From the NCBI GenBank assembly GCA_017590115.1, contig JAGGNK010000225.1, positions 565,896 through 629,895 on the forward strand: a stretch of DNA of 64,000 nucleotides. Reading direction: 5' to 3'. The stretch is from Montifringilla adamsi. Its lineage: Eukaryota; Chordata; Aves; Passeriformes; Passeridae. The translations under genes and the position numbers were made by a program. Below the pieces are notes generated by a model that saw nothing but the letters and a program-made list of their open reading frames with translations, ran no database searches and was not told the origin of the DNA. This document shows positions 47,701 to 61,100 of this stretch, in pieces; the stretch's first letter is position 1, and each line of letters begins with the position of its first letter.

Positions 47701-50700
47701 CTGCTGAGCCCCACTGCCCTCATTCATAGGCTTGGGATTGGCACATCCAAATGTTGCTTCTGCACTACTTATTGTAAGTAGCTGCCTCACAGTTTTAGGT
47801 TTTCTAAAGAAATGACCGTGCTACAAACTCTGTCTCCCCACAATAATATCTTTGCCTCCTGTCTGTGTAAAGGCACATTCAAGAGTAACAATAATATTAA
47901 AATTGTTTTGTTTTGAGTTTGGTGAAAGTAGGCAATTGAGAAAGGCAAGAATCCAGCCTCTCTACTTGTCAGACCCCAGAGAATCTACTGCACTTGTAAT
48001 TGATGTTCTGCCCAAGCTTTATGAAATGTGGAATACAGTAGAATCCATTGCACAGTCAATTCTCTCTGTCTCCTGCATGCAAACAGAAATGAAAAACTTT
48101 TACTGCTTAGTGTGTGATTAGTCTCCTGTGCCTTCTAAGAGCTGAGTTCATTTAATAACACTACTCAAGTTACGTTAAGAATTCAGGTCAGTAACAAGAT
48201 ACAAATCCAAAGAAAACTAGGCTTGATTGAACACAGTGTTCATAGATCTGCTTGTTATCTAAACTCTTTCAGCATCCCTGCAGACTGTTGTCTGCAGAGC
48301 GATTTAAAGAATTATAAAGTAATGGTTTTTTTCACTATTCATTTGCAGTCTGTTAATTCTTAAAACCTGTTACGAGAATCAGAAAATCAGTGGAGCTGGA
48401 TGTGGCTGCCATAGAAAATCACAGGAGTGTTTCTCACTAGATAAGAACAATGACATTCTCTGAACTCATCTATCTGTATTTAAGAGAAAAAAAAAATAAT
48501 ATAAGGGCAATCTTTCCTTAAACAGGTCATCTCTGATAGTTGCTGGTCCAGAAAGATGACACGACACATGAGAAAAAGGACTCAGGCTTCCCTGAGGAAT
48601 GTGGTTTTCCCCAGCTCTGGTCTTCTGGGAAACATGGACGCAGCACAAACACTATCCAGGGAATATGCAATGCATGGAAAAGCTAAACCCTGGTGTTCAT
48701 ATGAATAGAGGAAACAGGTTTATGCAGGTATGCATAACTGAACAGAAGATTTTAAGAGTGAATCAAGATAACATTTAGATTCAGATAAAAAAAGCCTTTC
48801 AGTCTCAGATATTTACAGTGGGCTTTCCAAGAGGTCCGCTAAAACCATTCTTTTCACACCCCATTCATGCTCTTACCCATTCCTGTTCTTTCAAGAAACT
48901 GTGTTGAGAATGAATGTCTGAACCTATGTCTGTACGCCCTGTATGAGAGGCTGCAGATTAAAGGTCCTTGTGGGTGTTAGCAGGAATTTATTACTGTTTT
49001 TGCAGATTGTAGTTTATATGCTAAATTTGCTGTTGTCTGACTTTCGCAAAAATGTGCTGATTTTTAATTATCTAGGGGAGGTCTTCACTTCAACCTTAGC
49101 CTTCTCACAGCTGTAGAAATCTGGCTACCAGCTGCTGGAAAATCACAGACAACAAATACAGGTCTTGAAACTGCAGAAGCAGCAGTTTCCTTTCCTGCCA
49201 TCCCCAAATGCAAATCACTGTAATCAGTCTTTGTTTTTCAAAGTATAAAAGGAGCTCTCAAAACCAATAGAAATGATTCTCATTCCTACCTTTGACACCC
49301 CTGAGCAAGCCTACCATTTTTGAACTTTTGCTTTGTTACCTTTTTTATCTTGTATTAATTTTATCCTACATTGTAAGCTACATTAATTTCCTTTTGTCTT
49401 TTCCCAGTGGAGTCAACATGCTGTGGGAATATAGGATTGCCTTTTTTTCTCTCTTTGGAGTAAGGAGTGAGAGGAATTACTCTTTCTTTTGTGAGGGAAA
49501 AAATAAAATCAGTTAGACCCCTAGGAAATATATTCTAATTAAAAGGTCTTCCACCCTGATGATTTCAAATGTGCTTGCTGTGACATTTGCTCTATTGCAT
49601 TGTTCCACTTACATTTCAAATCAAGACAGAAAAACTACATGGATATACTTTAAATTTTGAACTTTCTTCAGCAGGAGGAAAATCAGAGAGAGATAAAAAA
49701 GTGCCTCTTAATGCAACTTTAATCCCTATCTTGCAATCTGACAGCACCAAAATTTTGCTGATTCTTCACAATAAATTATTGATCTAAAAAAAATTCTAGT
49801 GAGAGTTCATATTCTAAAAAATGCAGTGAGGAGTCATATTGTCCCAAACTGCTTCAGAACATCATCCCATATGTGACTGGCTCTTTTGCTATCAGAATTT
49901 TGAGAAGGAACTGCTTCTTCTGCTGCCAGTCTTTAACTCTGCCTTTTGTCATGGTTCCCTACAGGCTCTTAAAACACTTGACATCACATTTGAGAACATA
50001 TATTTTGTAATCACAGAATTCATTGCTTGTCTAATCTTTGCATTTCTCCATGGGACTTTTAACAAACTGTGACTCAAGACCAGCACTCATGGCAGTCAGT
50101 CAGTCTTTCTAATGGATCTGACAGGAAGAGATATCCCATACTTGCTTGTGAGATGATCTTTGCCAATAGATTTTCAATCAAGGGATCAGCAAATGAAAGC
50201 TAGTGAACCTCTGCAACTTCAGGCTGTCAAAGTCCACAATTTTTACATGTGTCAGTAGAGAAGCATTACCACAGTTCCAATTAAAGACCCAACTGCATAA
50301 TGAGGAAGTGACCTGAGACCATCGTTTTGTGTAATTGCTGAGCTTTTTTTAAAAAGACTGTGATGATGTCAAGACTGACCATTTCCATGCAAATAGTTCT
50401 CCTTCTGAGGGAAGGTTGAAGGTCTGCTGTTATTTTGAAGTTGCAGTTTCTAAAAATGATGTGTCGGTTCAGGGAGACAGTGTCCTTAAATTCTTTAGAT
50501 TTCTTTATGGAAGTGTTCACTTCCCTTGGGAAAAAAAAAAAAAAAACCGTGCCAAAAACAAAACCATAAAATCTGATTAAGAAGGAAAAACATAAGGTAA
50601 ATAGATCCCAAGATGTTGCAGAAGTAGATTAAGATTTGCACCAAAACAATGCTGGTAAATTTTTCCTGGAAGGGTGATCTGGGGTATGTGCCTTTAGGGA

Positions 50701-51769
50701 AGGAAAAGAGTGTTTTGGATATGGAACTTGGATACACGTTTGTGGTCAGGGTATGCATGTTTGCCTCTGTGCAACAGAGACACTGGTATCCCTTTGAGTA
50801 ATTTATAGATTCCTTTTTCCTTTCCTTTTTGTAAAATCCTGACAAACACCATGAGACGTTTTAAAATACAAATATAAAGTTTTGTGTAAAAAAGCACTAT
50901 TGAAACTGATTTTGCTTCTCAGAAAAAGAAATGTAGATTTTATAGGCAAATTATATTTTTAGGCATTCCTGTATTCACTTCTTTATTTGTTTTGAACTGT
51001 TGCTTCTCCTTTGTACTTTGGAAAAACAGTGTCAGTACCCAATGCTCTTTCTTCCCTTTGTACAACAAAATTCTTATAATGTTTCCTCTGCTGCTTATCT
51101 GGGGTTATTTATCTTCAAGTGCCCCTCACTGGGACAAAAAAACCTTGTGTCTGGTTCTGAATATAGATGACTGTCTTATACCCATGCCTGTCAGTACTTA
51201 CATGCTCTCTATATCATACATGGATATGCTTATCTTCTTTCCCAAAGAACCCAAAACACTTTGCCACAAGAAAGCATGAGGAACACAGAGATTAGGTGTT
51301 GTCCTGACTGCCACAGAATTGGTAAAAAATATTAAACTAGAGCTGTTATCATTTGACTGTCAATTTTGTATCGTGAGCCCTGATTTAGACAGCAAGATTA
51401 AGTAGGATTTGATAAAGTAGTTTATGTGTTAAATTTTTATTTGGTGGGGAAAAAATTTCTTCACTTTTTTTTTTTAATGTGCCTTTACAGCTGCCAAAAG
51501 GTGTGCTTTTGGTCTGTAGTGATCATACTTAAGTTATTATTCCAAGTAAAACAACAGTTTAGAGCGATTAACCCTACTAACACCCAACATAACAATAATA
51601 CAGCAAAAAGTAAAAAGAAATACATGATCATTTCAACACAAATTTACTACTCAGTGTCATGATGACATAACCTTTTAAAGACCTATTCTATTATTTCTAC
51701 ATCTGGTTTAACACCTAGGGTAGCTACAGCTCACACTTTAACCACATTAAATAAATTCAGTTTACTAAA
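47701..51769. other. Intergenic, nothing firm
   Basis: Short open frames only. An A run lies at about 50530-50546. The last 350 nt may already belong to the degraded retroviral fragment that follows. Confidence 0.45.
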
Positions 51770-51823
51770 CAGATGTTATTGCTTTGTTAGCTTTACTAAC
51801 CAAACAAAGCAATAACACATCTG
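51770..51823. repeat. Imperfect inverted repeat (19-bp stem with 2-nt bulge)
   Basis: CAGATG at 51770-51775 pairs with 51818-51823 and TTATTGCTTTGTT at 51776-51788 pairs with 51803-51815, leaving a 2-nt bulge and a 14-nt loop. It lies just upstream of the retroviral envelope-like frame. Confidence 0.8.
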
Positions 51824-51948
51824 TAACTTTAAATAGGTTACTCCTAGATGCAGACATCATTAGATATACCACTTTATATAATAAAACAACTATTAATTTT
51901 TTGTTATTAACACATAGTCATTAGAGTTTCACTACATGGCTTAGGTCA

Positions 51949-52161
51949 TTGTTGAAGACTAGATTGCTAATTTTGTTAGTGATTGTAGTTATTAGTTTGT
52001 GTCTCCCCTACCTACTTAGATTTTTAGAAAGAGCCCTACAAAAATCCTTAACAACTGTGTTTGTAGCTCACATACATAAAGGGGAAGTACGGATAGGCTT
52101 AGCAGCTGGTCTGCAGGCCACACAATTGAGTCAGCAGAAGAAGAAATTGATAAAATATTAA
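51949..52161 (+). pseudogene. Endogenous retrovirus envelope C-terminal remnant
   Basis: A 70-codon frame with a hydrophobic Leu/Ile/Val-rich membrane-spanning stretch near the start, followed by a short basic-amphipathic tail, the shape of the end of a retroviral transmembrane envelope subunit. The frame ends at a purine-rich tract (about 52134-52144) directly before LTR-like sequence, the expected order env, polypurine tract, 3' LTR. The rest of the gene is missing or too decayed to follow, so it is a fragment. Assignment rests on shape and position. Confidence 0.5.
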
Positions 52162-52505
52162 TTTATCCATAGCAAGGAAAAAACAAGGCCGTTAGCATAA
52201 AAATGGATAGACACATAAAAGATATTTACAGTTAGAGGATACATGCCTTAATGAGCAGTGTATGTGCCTGAGTAATAACTAGTTATAAACTCTGACAATT
52301 AATTATTGACATTAATTGCTTTATACCAATAAAATACAATAAGCTATTCCTTTATCCAATGAATATAATAAACTGTTTTGATGTAACTAATGACTTAAGA
52401 TCACACTTTGTTAAGAGTATAAAACTTGAGAACAACTTGTAATAAAGAAAAAGCCATTGTTGCCTCTACACAAGTGTGTGTGTATGTCGTGTGTCCGTCT
52501 CAACA
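52146..52505 (+). mobile_element. Probable 3' LTR of an endogenous retrovirus
   Basis: A TATAAAA at about 52418-52424 is followed by AATAAA at about 52441 and by a GT-rich stretch ending in CTCAACA at 52499-52505, the layout of U3, R and U5 in a short LTR. A purine-rich tract stands just before the presumed left end, which I place at TGATAAAA near 52146. The left end is uncertain. I did not find a matching 5' LTR within the window, so the provirus is truncated. Confidence 0.55.
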
Positions 52506-54253
52506 GCAACATTGGTATTCCTTTCTTTTCTGACAACTATTTTTTATGTTTTAAAAACTGATTCTACCACACATACCTGTCTGTGATCAAGGCCTAGTTT
52601 TCACACTACAGCTGATTTTACGTACATTGCTGAATGAGAGGGTTCCATAAAGTGCTTGTTAATATAGAGGCATTTCCCATGCATTTTTATCCACAACTGT
52701 GCTTGTGATTAGAGTGATACAATTTGAGAGTAGGTAGAAAATAGAAATATTCCATTGTAGAAATTAATGCATTTTTATTTTTTAACTGGTGAAAATTATC
52801 AGTGTGAATGTTATTCTGAAGGGTATTTTATCTATGTATACTCTGTAGCTGCATGCCTGACACTGGTTCTCAGCAAGAGGAGGAGGTCATAAACCTCCAC
52901 TAGATCTCGTGGCTACTCATCTGAAGAAACTGTGAGTAGAGAGCACCCTGTCTGCATCCTGTACACATGGTGTCATTCCAGCAGGCAGTGTTACCTGCAC
53001 AGCTCCCCTCAGTCTTGGTGTGAGCTTTGCAGTTTCTATTGCTTTAAACTGGCCACCAGCAGTGGCCTGTTTTCCAGAGCTCCAAAACAGCACTGGGAGG
53101 CAGAGCAGTAGAGCCCTTCCTGTGGGATTTCAGTGGAGTTATCTGCTTCCTCTGATAGTCTCTACCTGCTAGTGTGTGATACAAGGAAACAGATGAGAAG
53201 GCTAGAAATATCAGAAACTCTAGCATACAGTTGTGATCTGAGTACTGTGGCTATGGCATGGCAAACATCTGAAACTCCTTTGGGCCTGAGGAGCAGTAAG
53301 GAAAATAAAAAGTAACCACCCTTAGTGAAATTATATTTTTTATTTCTCCTGCTTTGTGAGAAACACCTCTTGAAAACTGGAAAACAGTGCTAAACTGTGG
53401 CTGACACTCATATTTTTGATCCACAGTGAAGAGACTTGTGAAAAATACAGACATTCTTGAGGGGAAAGAAAGGGGTTCTCATTATCCCTCTGGAGAGAGG
53501 CCACTGATAAGAAACGCTGTCACAAGACCATGATTAAGGAGGAGAATGAGTTGCTCAAGAGATAAAGCAAAAGCAAGCAGATAGAATTTGGAAAGAGATG
53601 AATGCACCACTTCTGCTTTTTGTGCTATTTTTTTCCCCACGTCCTCTCTGTTGTAGTTCCTCATAGCCAGCCATGTTTAGCTGTCAGTTTGGGAGTCCAG
53701 CCAGACAGGTCATTTGCAAGTCGGCAACACAGCTGTAGTGATTGCAATGTCATGGTCGCTCTGGATGTGCTCATGTGGGGAGCAGGAGAAATTGTATTCC
53801 TCCAGAAAAACATTTACCTATCGAGAAAAAATGCTGTAGTGGGAGGAGTGGGGACAGCTGAAGCAGCCTGAAGTTGAAGCTGAGATCATAATTTTCTCTG
53901 TAAACATAACTGTTTACAGATTTTTTTTTCCCCTTCCAGAAATACAAAAAAAAATTTCCCCTGATTAAATTTGGCAAAGCTCAGGGTGAAGAAGGCACCT
54001 ATGCACACTTTTCTAACTTGGTTGTTCAGGCAGCTATCAAAAGGCAGATTTTCTCTGCGACTGAGAGCAGGAGCTTCAACTTGAATCTGTCCTCATGCAG
54101 AATGTCCTGAATACTGTAATCTTAGACACTTTCATAGTAACTACAGAAAGCACATCCCTATCCACCCAGCCAATCATATTCCGATGCTAATAATGCTAAG
54201 CTCCCTGTGACCCCCTTAAGGAAAGAAAAGCTTTCTGCTGTTTTTGCTCCTCT

Positions 54254-54293
<40 letters not shown>

Positions 54294-57200
54294 CTTTTTT
54301 TTTTTATTTTATTATTTTTCCAAACAAGCAGGGTGTTTGCACCATTTTTATACTGAAGCACAAAGGCAGTGCATGTGCTCGAGCAGTGTGCAGGTATAGC
54401 CAGAGCTATGATGAGCTTGAGCAGGAGCTGCTGGGCTGAGTCTGGGCTGCATAGCACAGGAAGACCAGCTGCAGCCTCTGATGCTCATGGGACTGCTGTC
54501 TTGCTGTCCTGCTGTCCTGCCATGTAGAAATCCTCCACACCTCATCCATTTTTTTGTTTGGCACTGTAGCCTGCCCTCTGCTTTCACAACTCACATTTCT
54601 TTTAGGAAAAAAGGGCCTTAAAATATTGTAAGTTGAAATAAATTGTCTTCTCTTTTCTTATTTTCTTTTGTTTGGGAGATACATGTGAACCAAAAAGCCA
54701 GCTCCTGCTTTGGCACTGCTGACCTGTTAGCAGCCTTGTTTCTCACACACAGGGTCTCTGTGAGACTGTGACTTTGAGAAGTATGAAATTTGGATTGTTA
54801 AAATCTGGTACAGCTGGGTTTCACAGTCTCATACTATTTTCCACAGATGATAAATGGTTGTTGGTATTTATATATCTAAGGACTTGTACTGGCTTTGGAA
54901 TTTTTTTTATGAGAACAATGGTAATTTTATAACAAGACCATTCCTTTTCCTATTGAGGAACAAAATTTTACAAAAGGGTTGCTGAAGCATACATAAATAG
55001 GCATTTTTTCAGGTACAACCTATGGAAGTCCAGTAATTTAAAACCACCTTTTTTTTTTTTTTTTTTTTTTTTTTTCACAGTTTCTCCATGTCAGGGAAGA
55101 GCTGGGGAAATAGGAAGGTATTCTTTTATATCTCATAGTACTGCTTCTGAGCATTAAATTCACATCCAAAGGCAGGCTCTCTGCCTGGACTGTTCCACTG
55201 GGATTTTAATAGATGTTCTCTAAGGCATTTAGGTGCTAGCTGTTCTTCTGGGGGTAGGCAAACACTCATAAATATCTGGGTACCTACACATTTGCAAACT
55301 AGGTTTCCTGAGGACAGAGGTATCTGGAGATGTTTTGGATGTTTTGGATGGACGGGAGAATCAAGGGCAACAGCTCCTGTTTACTGTGAGTAACTTTTAC
55401 AGAACTGAAAACAAAGTAACGGGTACAGCTACTGCACCCCACAGACAACTGAAGGCCTAGAAATATCTGGCATTACAAATGAAAAATTACTTTTTACTTA
55501 TTCTCCAGCAGGAAAGGTTCTAATAGCAGTCCAAAGTGTGTAAGCCAACTCACATCCATAAAAAGAGCAATGCCCTTTACCTCCAATAGGGTGGATAATG
55601 CCTAAGCCATAGAAATGTTCGCTTAGTAGTGATTTAAAAAAATTATTTATTGCTTATTAGCCTTCCAGTGTCCCTTTGGTACATGTAGAGGGGTTGAATG
55701 GTAGATACAATCACAGATTTATTGTCTTGCTCTAGCTCTGCGTGCAATATTTATGCAGCTTCCATTGCCATGTGTTTGATTACACAGTACTACAGTATAT
55801 TTTTCATGGCAGCATCTCTATATGATGTGGAAGTTCACTTAATAAAGTTCTTTTGCTAGAGGGAGACTTACAAGACTCCTTTAAAAACTGGACAGGTACT
55901 GTTAAAGCACATGGTAGAAAGAGAAACCTGTGAGTACAGTGCCAGCAGAACAGTCACTATAGAGCTGTTCTGCACGTCTTCAGCTTTGACCTCCCTGACG
56001 TGAGTGTTATGCCCTCTCTGTTTCTCCTCTGTGCAATAGGGGTGGTAGTGACTGTTCTTCCACTGGGACCTTGGCAAGGGCAAGGCATTCCCTTCTATGC
56101 AGTTTTTTCACAGTGTAAATACCAGCCTGGGGATGCTAGCATCATCTTTATTTTTTCGGTGCAGGGGTCTGGCAACAATAAGCACTTGGTGAGCCCACTG
56201 GCTGCAGTGGACAAGCTCTAAAAGGGGAAGCAGGCTTGAGGTAGGGTATGTGGTACAAAACTGTCAAAAAGAGAACTGCAGACATTCTCATTTAGAATAG
56301 GATATGTAGGCTCATTACATAGATGCATGTTCTTGTCATTTACAAACACAGAGAGATCACTGAATTTTCTGCATCCAGAAAAGACAAAATTTTTAGGTAA
56401 AGCCCATTTGTAGCCACAAGCTATCTTGTGCATTATTATTACTTCTGAAACAATTCTTCTAAGACAGACCCTTGGCCAGGCCCCTTGGCCAAAAATAGTA
56501 TTTTTTTCCCTTCAGAGGCACTGTCCCAGTGAAAGCTCAAGCTGAAAAAAACACATGCCTGCAGTCTCATAGGAAAGCCTTATATTTTCTTCACATGGTA
56601 AGAAAACCTGGAAAAACTAGTGTAGGCTAGTAGAGCTGGATCACCCCCACCAGCTTTGCTGCAAAGTAGCTCTACTGTAAGAGGGTGAGTTCTTCCACAT
56701 AACCCTCACACCTCATGCATACTCTTCCTTCCCCCTGCATCTGCTCCCCCTGACCAGGCAAAATTTTGTGGTTTGGTCTAGCAGCAGCAGTTCTCCAACA
56801 AACATGTTCCAATCAGTTTTGCAGCCAAATTGAGTGGAATAGTGGAATTCCCTTTCTTCCTTAGGGTCCCATTACTTTTATCTCAGCACCATTAAATACT
56901 TCATAAACTTAAAATCCCTGTATTTGAGATGTCTATTATTTCAGTCTATTCTGCCTTCCAGTTTCTGTTTTGTTTTGTTTTGTTTTATTGCTGTGATAAA
57001 TCTGTTTTAATTTAGTTCAGCAAATATCACTGGGTCGGTAAATCAAGACAATCCAACGAATCGTATACTACTTAATCCTGTTTCACCTAAAGCCATCAGG
57101 AGAGGAGTAGCCTTTGTCTTCTTCAAACTGATGCTAATCTTTCTACAGCATCAAGATTGAGAATGTATCGCCATCAGTTCATCCAGCATCACGTAGAAAC

Positions 57201-57305
57201 TGTTAACTCTTTTTAAGTAATCTGAAAACAAAATGCAGTATGGGTTTGGTTATCTGCTTAATTTCCTTAGAACTCTACCCACATTCAGTAGTATCTGGCC
57301 ACAGA
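52506..57305. other. Intergenic with long T tracts
   Basis: Contains an interrupted T tract at about 54256-54305 and a T run at about 55051-55075, plus a small (GTTTT)n run near 56968-56985. No gene I can support. Confidence 0.5.
54256..54305. repeat. Long interrupted poly(T) tract
   Basis: About 50 nt of T with a single C, followed by TTTATTTTATTATTT. On the minus strand this reads as an AATAAA-containing stretch followed by a poly(A) run, like the end of a processed transcript, but no parent gene is recognised. Confidence 0.85.
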
Positions 57306-58128
57306 ACTGGTCATTTCTGGACACCCCACTCAGGTGATTCCCTTTGCTGACTGTGTCTTTGTTCCCCCACTCAGTGGCCGAGTGTCGCCGCAGGCTGTGG
57401 ATGGTGAGGAAGGCACGGATGCAGCGGCAGCAGCCGTGCAGCCGCAGCCAGGGCGCTGCCAGGCCCGGGCCCAGCCCCGCTGCAGCCGCGGGCCGCGGGC
57501 CGGCTCCGGCCGGGAGCCCGAGCTCCGCCGCACAAAGAGCCTTTCTTTCTCTGGGGACAGCAGCGCCCGGGGCCAGCGCGTCTGCCGAGGTGCACGGCCC
57601 CGGGCAAGGAAGGAAGGGTGAAAGCAGCGAGGCGTGCTGCAGGGGACCTTGGCTGGCAGCCCTCAGCAAGTGAGCCGCCACCCTGCCCTCAGCTGCGGGT
57701 GAGAGCTCACGGCCCGCGGCACACGGGCGCCGGCTGGCGCCCCGTCGGTGTTTTCTGTGTGGAGCAGGGCCCCTTCCGGCTGCAGAGCACCTCTGGGCCA
57801 GGAACTCCACCTTTAAAACGGAATTCGCCCGCATTTCGCTGCTTCTTGTACGGATCGTCTCCAGGGTGCGTTCCGGTCGCCTGCCGTGGGCGAGCCAGGG
57901 TGATCCCCATCTCCTGGCTCGTCCCTGCCTGGCCATTTCTGTGTTCATTTCTGTATTAGCCAGGAGATGGGCAGCCATTTCTATGTCTCCTGCTCCAGTT
58001 CTTCCTGCGGCACCTTCCCTTGTGATCTCCAGGAGCAAGCTGAGGTGTGTTGAGTGCTGACATGTGCTGCTCTGCAGACCCAAGGGGAGGTGTTCGGGGT
58101 CTGGCAGCTCGGTGCTGTTGGCTCAGGG
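57306..58128 (-). repeat. CpG-rich dispersed element, copy B (inverted partner of 25468-26282)
   Basis: Reverse-complement copy of 25468-26282 with only a few visible substitutions and a 7-nt insertion (CCCCGGG on the minus strand). Its 3' limit is the same as in copy A, while its 5' side stops near 58128, where copy A continues with unrelated or longer sequence. No clear target duplication. The minus-strand frame of 277 codons starts in the element and runs past its end into AT-rich flank, which argues against a real gene. Confidence 0.85.
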
Positions 58129-61100
58129 TGTTTCGGTTAGAGAAACCAAGGTAGTAGTTGCTGAAAAAATTTTACAGTCCAGAGTTTTGTCAACATTAAT
58201 TGTTTCCTAAATTTGATGAAGGAGTAAAAAGATGCATAGTCATGGACTTTTTTGTTATATTTTGCATTGGTTAGGAAAAAGATCATGAAAGGAAAAACAG
58301 AAAACTGTAAACTTTTGAAACATGGTGTATTTTAAAATGTCTAAACGCTTCTGAGTAGCAATTCATTGAGTGCTTTAGAAAGATTATTACTATAATCTGA
58401 AAATGCCTTGGAGAGATTGAGCAAATTCCATCCTATAACACTGTGTTATGCTTTGTTGATGGCCATGATTGGTCCTCATTCATAGGAGAGCATATAGACA
58501 GAGAACCGGGAATGTGCTGCTGCAGTGAAGACTTCCTTTGTCCTGAAAGTATTCAGGTGAATAGAATGAGCAGAGCAGGCTTCAGCTGCATCAAGGCTCT
58601 TGACTCTGATAGAAATGGAAATGTTAAATGAAAGAGAACAACAAACCTATTATGTGTTTTACATGGACAGAAATTGGTTAGATTCCTTAAATCCTATTAT
58701 TTTGAATCAACAGAAAAAAGTATCCTTCTTTTGTCTCTGGTAGATGAGGTTGGATCAGATCCCTGTGAGGCTGTTCCTGATTAATTGCTCTCCAGTTCAG
58801 ATCTGCACAGGTCTCAAACAGTGCAGAGAGAGGTGTATGCAAATAGTTCTGACCCACTGTATTGTCCTGGATGGTGGGTGTTGTGGAGGGTGGGAGGGAT
58901 CATGGGTCGGAGACCACCATGCAGAGATACCAGCCAGCCCATTTCTGCAAGGATTTATGTTGTTCCTGCTGCTGCAGAGGCAGCTGGCTGGAGCACTGGA
59001 GATCCAACATGACAGAAGTTCATTAGATATGCAGGTCATGTTTTCAACTCAAAAGAAAAAATACTATTAAAACAAAACAAAAAACAAACAACAACAACAA
59101 CAACCCCCCCAAAAAAAAAAAAAACCCAACCAAAAAACCCGCCCAAAACCCCCAAACAACAACAACAAAAACCAAACCAATTTCTGCTTTCTTCAGTTCC
59201 AGTTAAATCTGGCAAAATAAATTCCTGGATGAATTCCCCCACCATCTCAATTCCTGAAAACATTTTGTCTATAAAGAGGAAGTAAGCAATGCTTTACAGT
59301 TAATTCCTGTGGTAGACATCATGTGCCTTATAGCCTCAGAAAGGAAATTTGAAAACCTTTAGGGAGTAGGTGGCACTTAAAAGAATTCCAGATAAAAAGA
59401 AGCAAAAATGTCATAGAAGAACCTCTAGTAAGCAATAAGCTGCAGAAATGCACCAAGAGTGTGAATTCCAAATTTAACTGCTACTGAAAATTTTGTAATA
59501 GTTACCTGTTACAAAATTAAGTGTAAAATAATGTCAGAAGCAATTTCCAGTTTCCTGCTGAAGTCTAGATCAAATCTCTGGAGTCACTTCCACAACCACC
59601 TGAGGGAACCAGTCATTCTTATCATAGTTGTAGTACTAGAATCTTCCACAACAGTTTTGAAAAATGGATTAAACTTTTAGTCTTAAAAAATGCTTCTTCA
59701 GAAGTCGTTGCTAGAGTTATCCTAAAGCAAAGTTGCCCTTTACTTTAAAATTATTTCTAATGAAAGGATCATAATTTGCCAGAGAGGTCTGTGAAGCTCA
59801 CACACAACTGCTGAACACTAAAATAAAGCTATTCTTTGCTGACTTCAAAGGTCTACTACAATAAAAATAACAAATTTCATCCTTGAAAAAGATTTTAGAA
59901 AACTGTAGTGAGAATTGGGACATCCTGTTAGCAGTCTGGGTCCTAGGGTAAATTGCATTTTAGGTCCTTCCTGAACCTCAGCTGCTACTTCTGGATTGTG
60001 CTGTTTATTCAGGACTGGAGTATTTTGACCAGCAGTGAAATCAAAAGGGTTAATATCTTTCCACGGTAATTATCCATCTCTTAGAAGTGGAAAGACCAAA
60101 GAGAGGCATTCACAAAGCAAAATCATTATTTGAAAAGTATTGAAAGAGACAAGACTTTAAAAATGTTTGCCTGATAAAACCACTTTACAGTCCAGTTGCC
60201 TTCCTCTATAATACTGTGGATAAACTGTGTAATTCTGTCAATAAAATTTATATGTCTGCTTGAAGAAAGAGAAAAAAGGTTTATTGCACAAATTGTTCCC
60301 AGTGATACCAAAAAAAATGCTTCTATTTAAAAGGCTGCTGTAACAGCTGCCTGTGCTAGCGAGAGGAACATCTGAAAGAGCTTTGATCCTCTGGAAATCA
60401 TCTTTTACATTTTCTTATACAACATGAGACAGTTTGTAGTGTCCAAACCTGTACTAAACGTGATTTCACTAGTGTTCCACATTCCTGTGAAGACTTCAAA
60501 AATTTTGAACATAAAACCCCCTTGAGAATGTTTGTCATGAGCAGGAATAAATATTCCAGCTGTGTTTCAACCTGATGATGAACTAATCCAAGCAGAAAGG
60601 TAAAAGGACTATAGGTGGAATATCACTTATCATCTGGTCTAGTTCTATGGTTGCTAGTCTTTCCAGATAACTTTATAAGCAATATTTACAAAAGATTTTA
60701 AACCAGAAATAATTCTAATTATTCTCCAGGCAAATGAGAATAGTGAATTACTGTTTCTTTTAGGATCAGCTTTGCAATTTACCTACATTTTTTGTTAAAC
60801 CTATTCTTGCTTAGAGTGGAAAGATTTAAACGTAAGGAAATAAATGCAGCCCAAATGCAAAATTTATTAGTTCCTGGAGGGGTAATAGAAAACATTATTT
60901 TTGTATTGTTTCTTACTGAAATTATGTATTAATTATCAAAATGTTATATTATGAAGTACCAAAAACTGTATGTTATTCTCTTAATAGAAATATACAAATC
61001 TCATGAAAAAAGTGTTCATTTAAGTAATTTAATTTCTTAGAACAATTCTGTCAGAATAAAAAATTCCCTCTTATACATTTGATAGTGTTTATTATCATTC

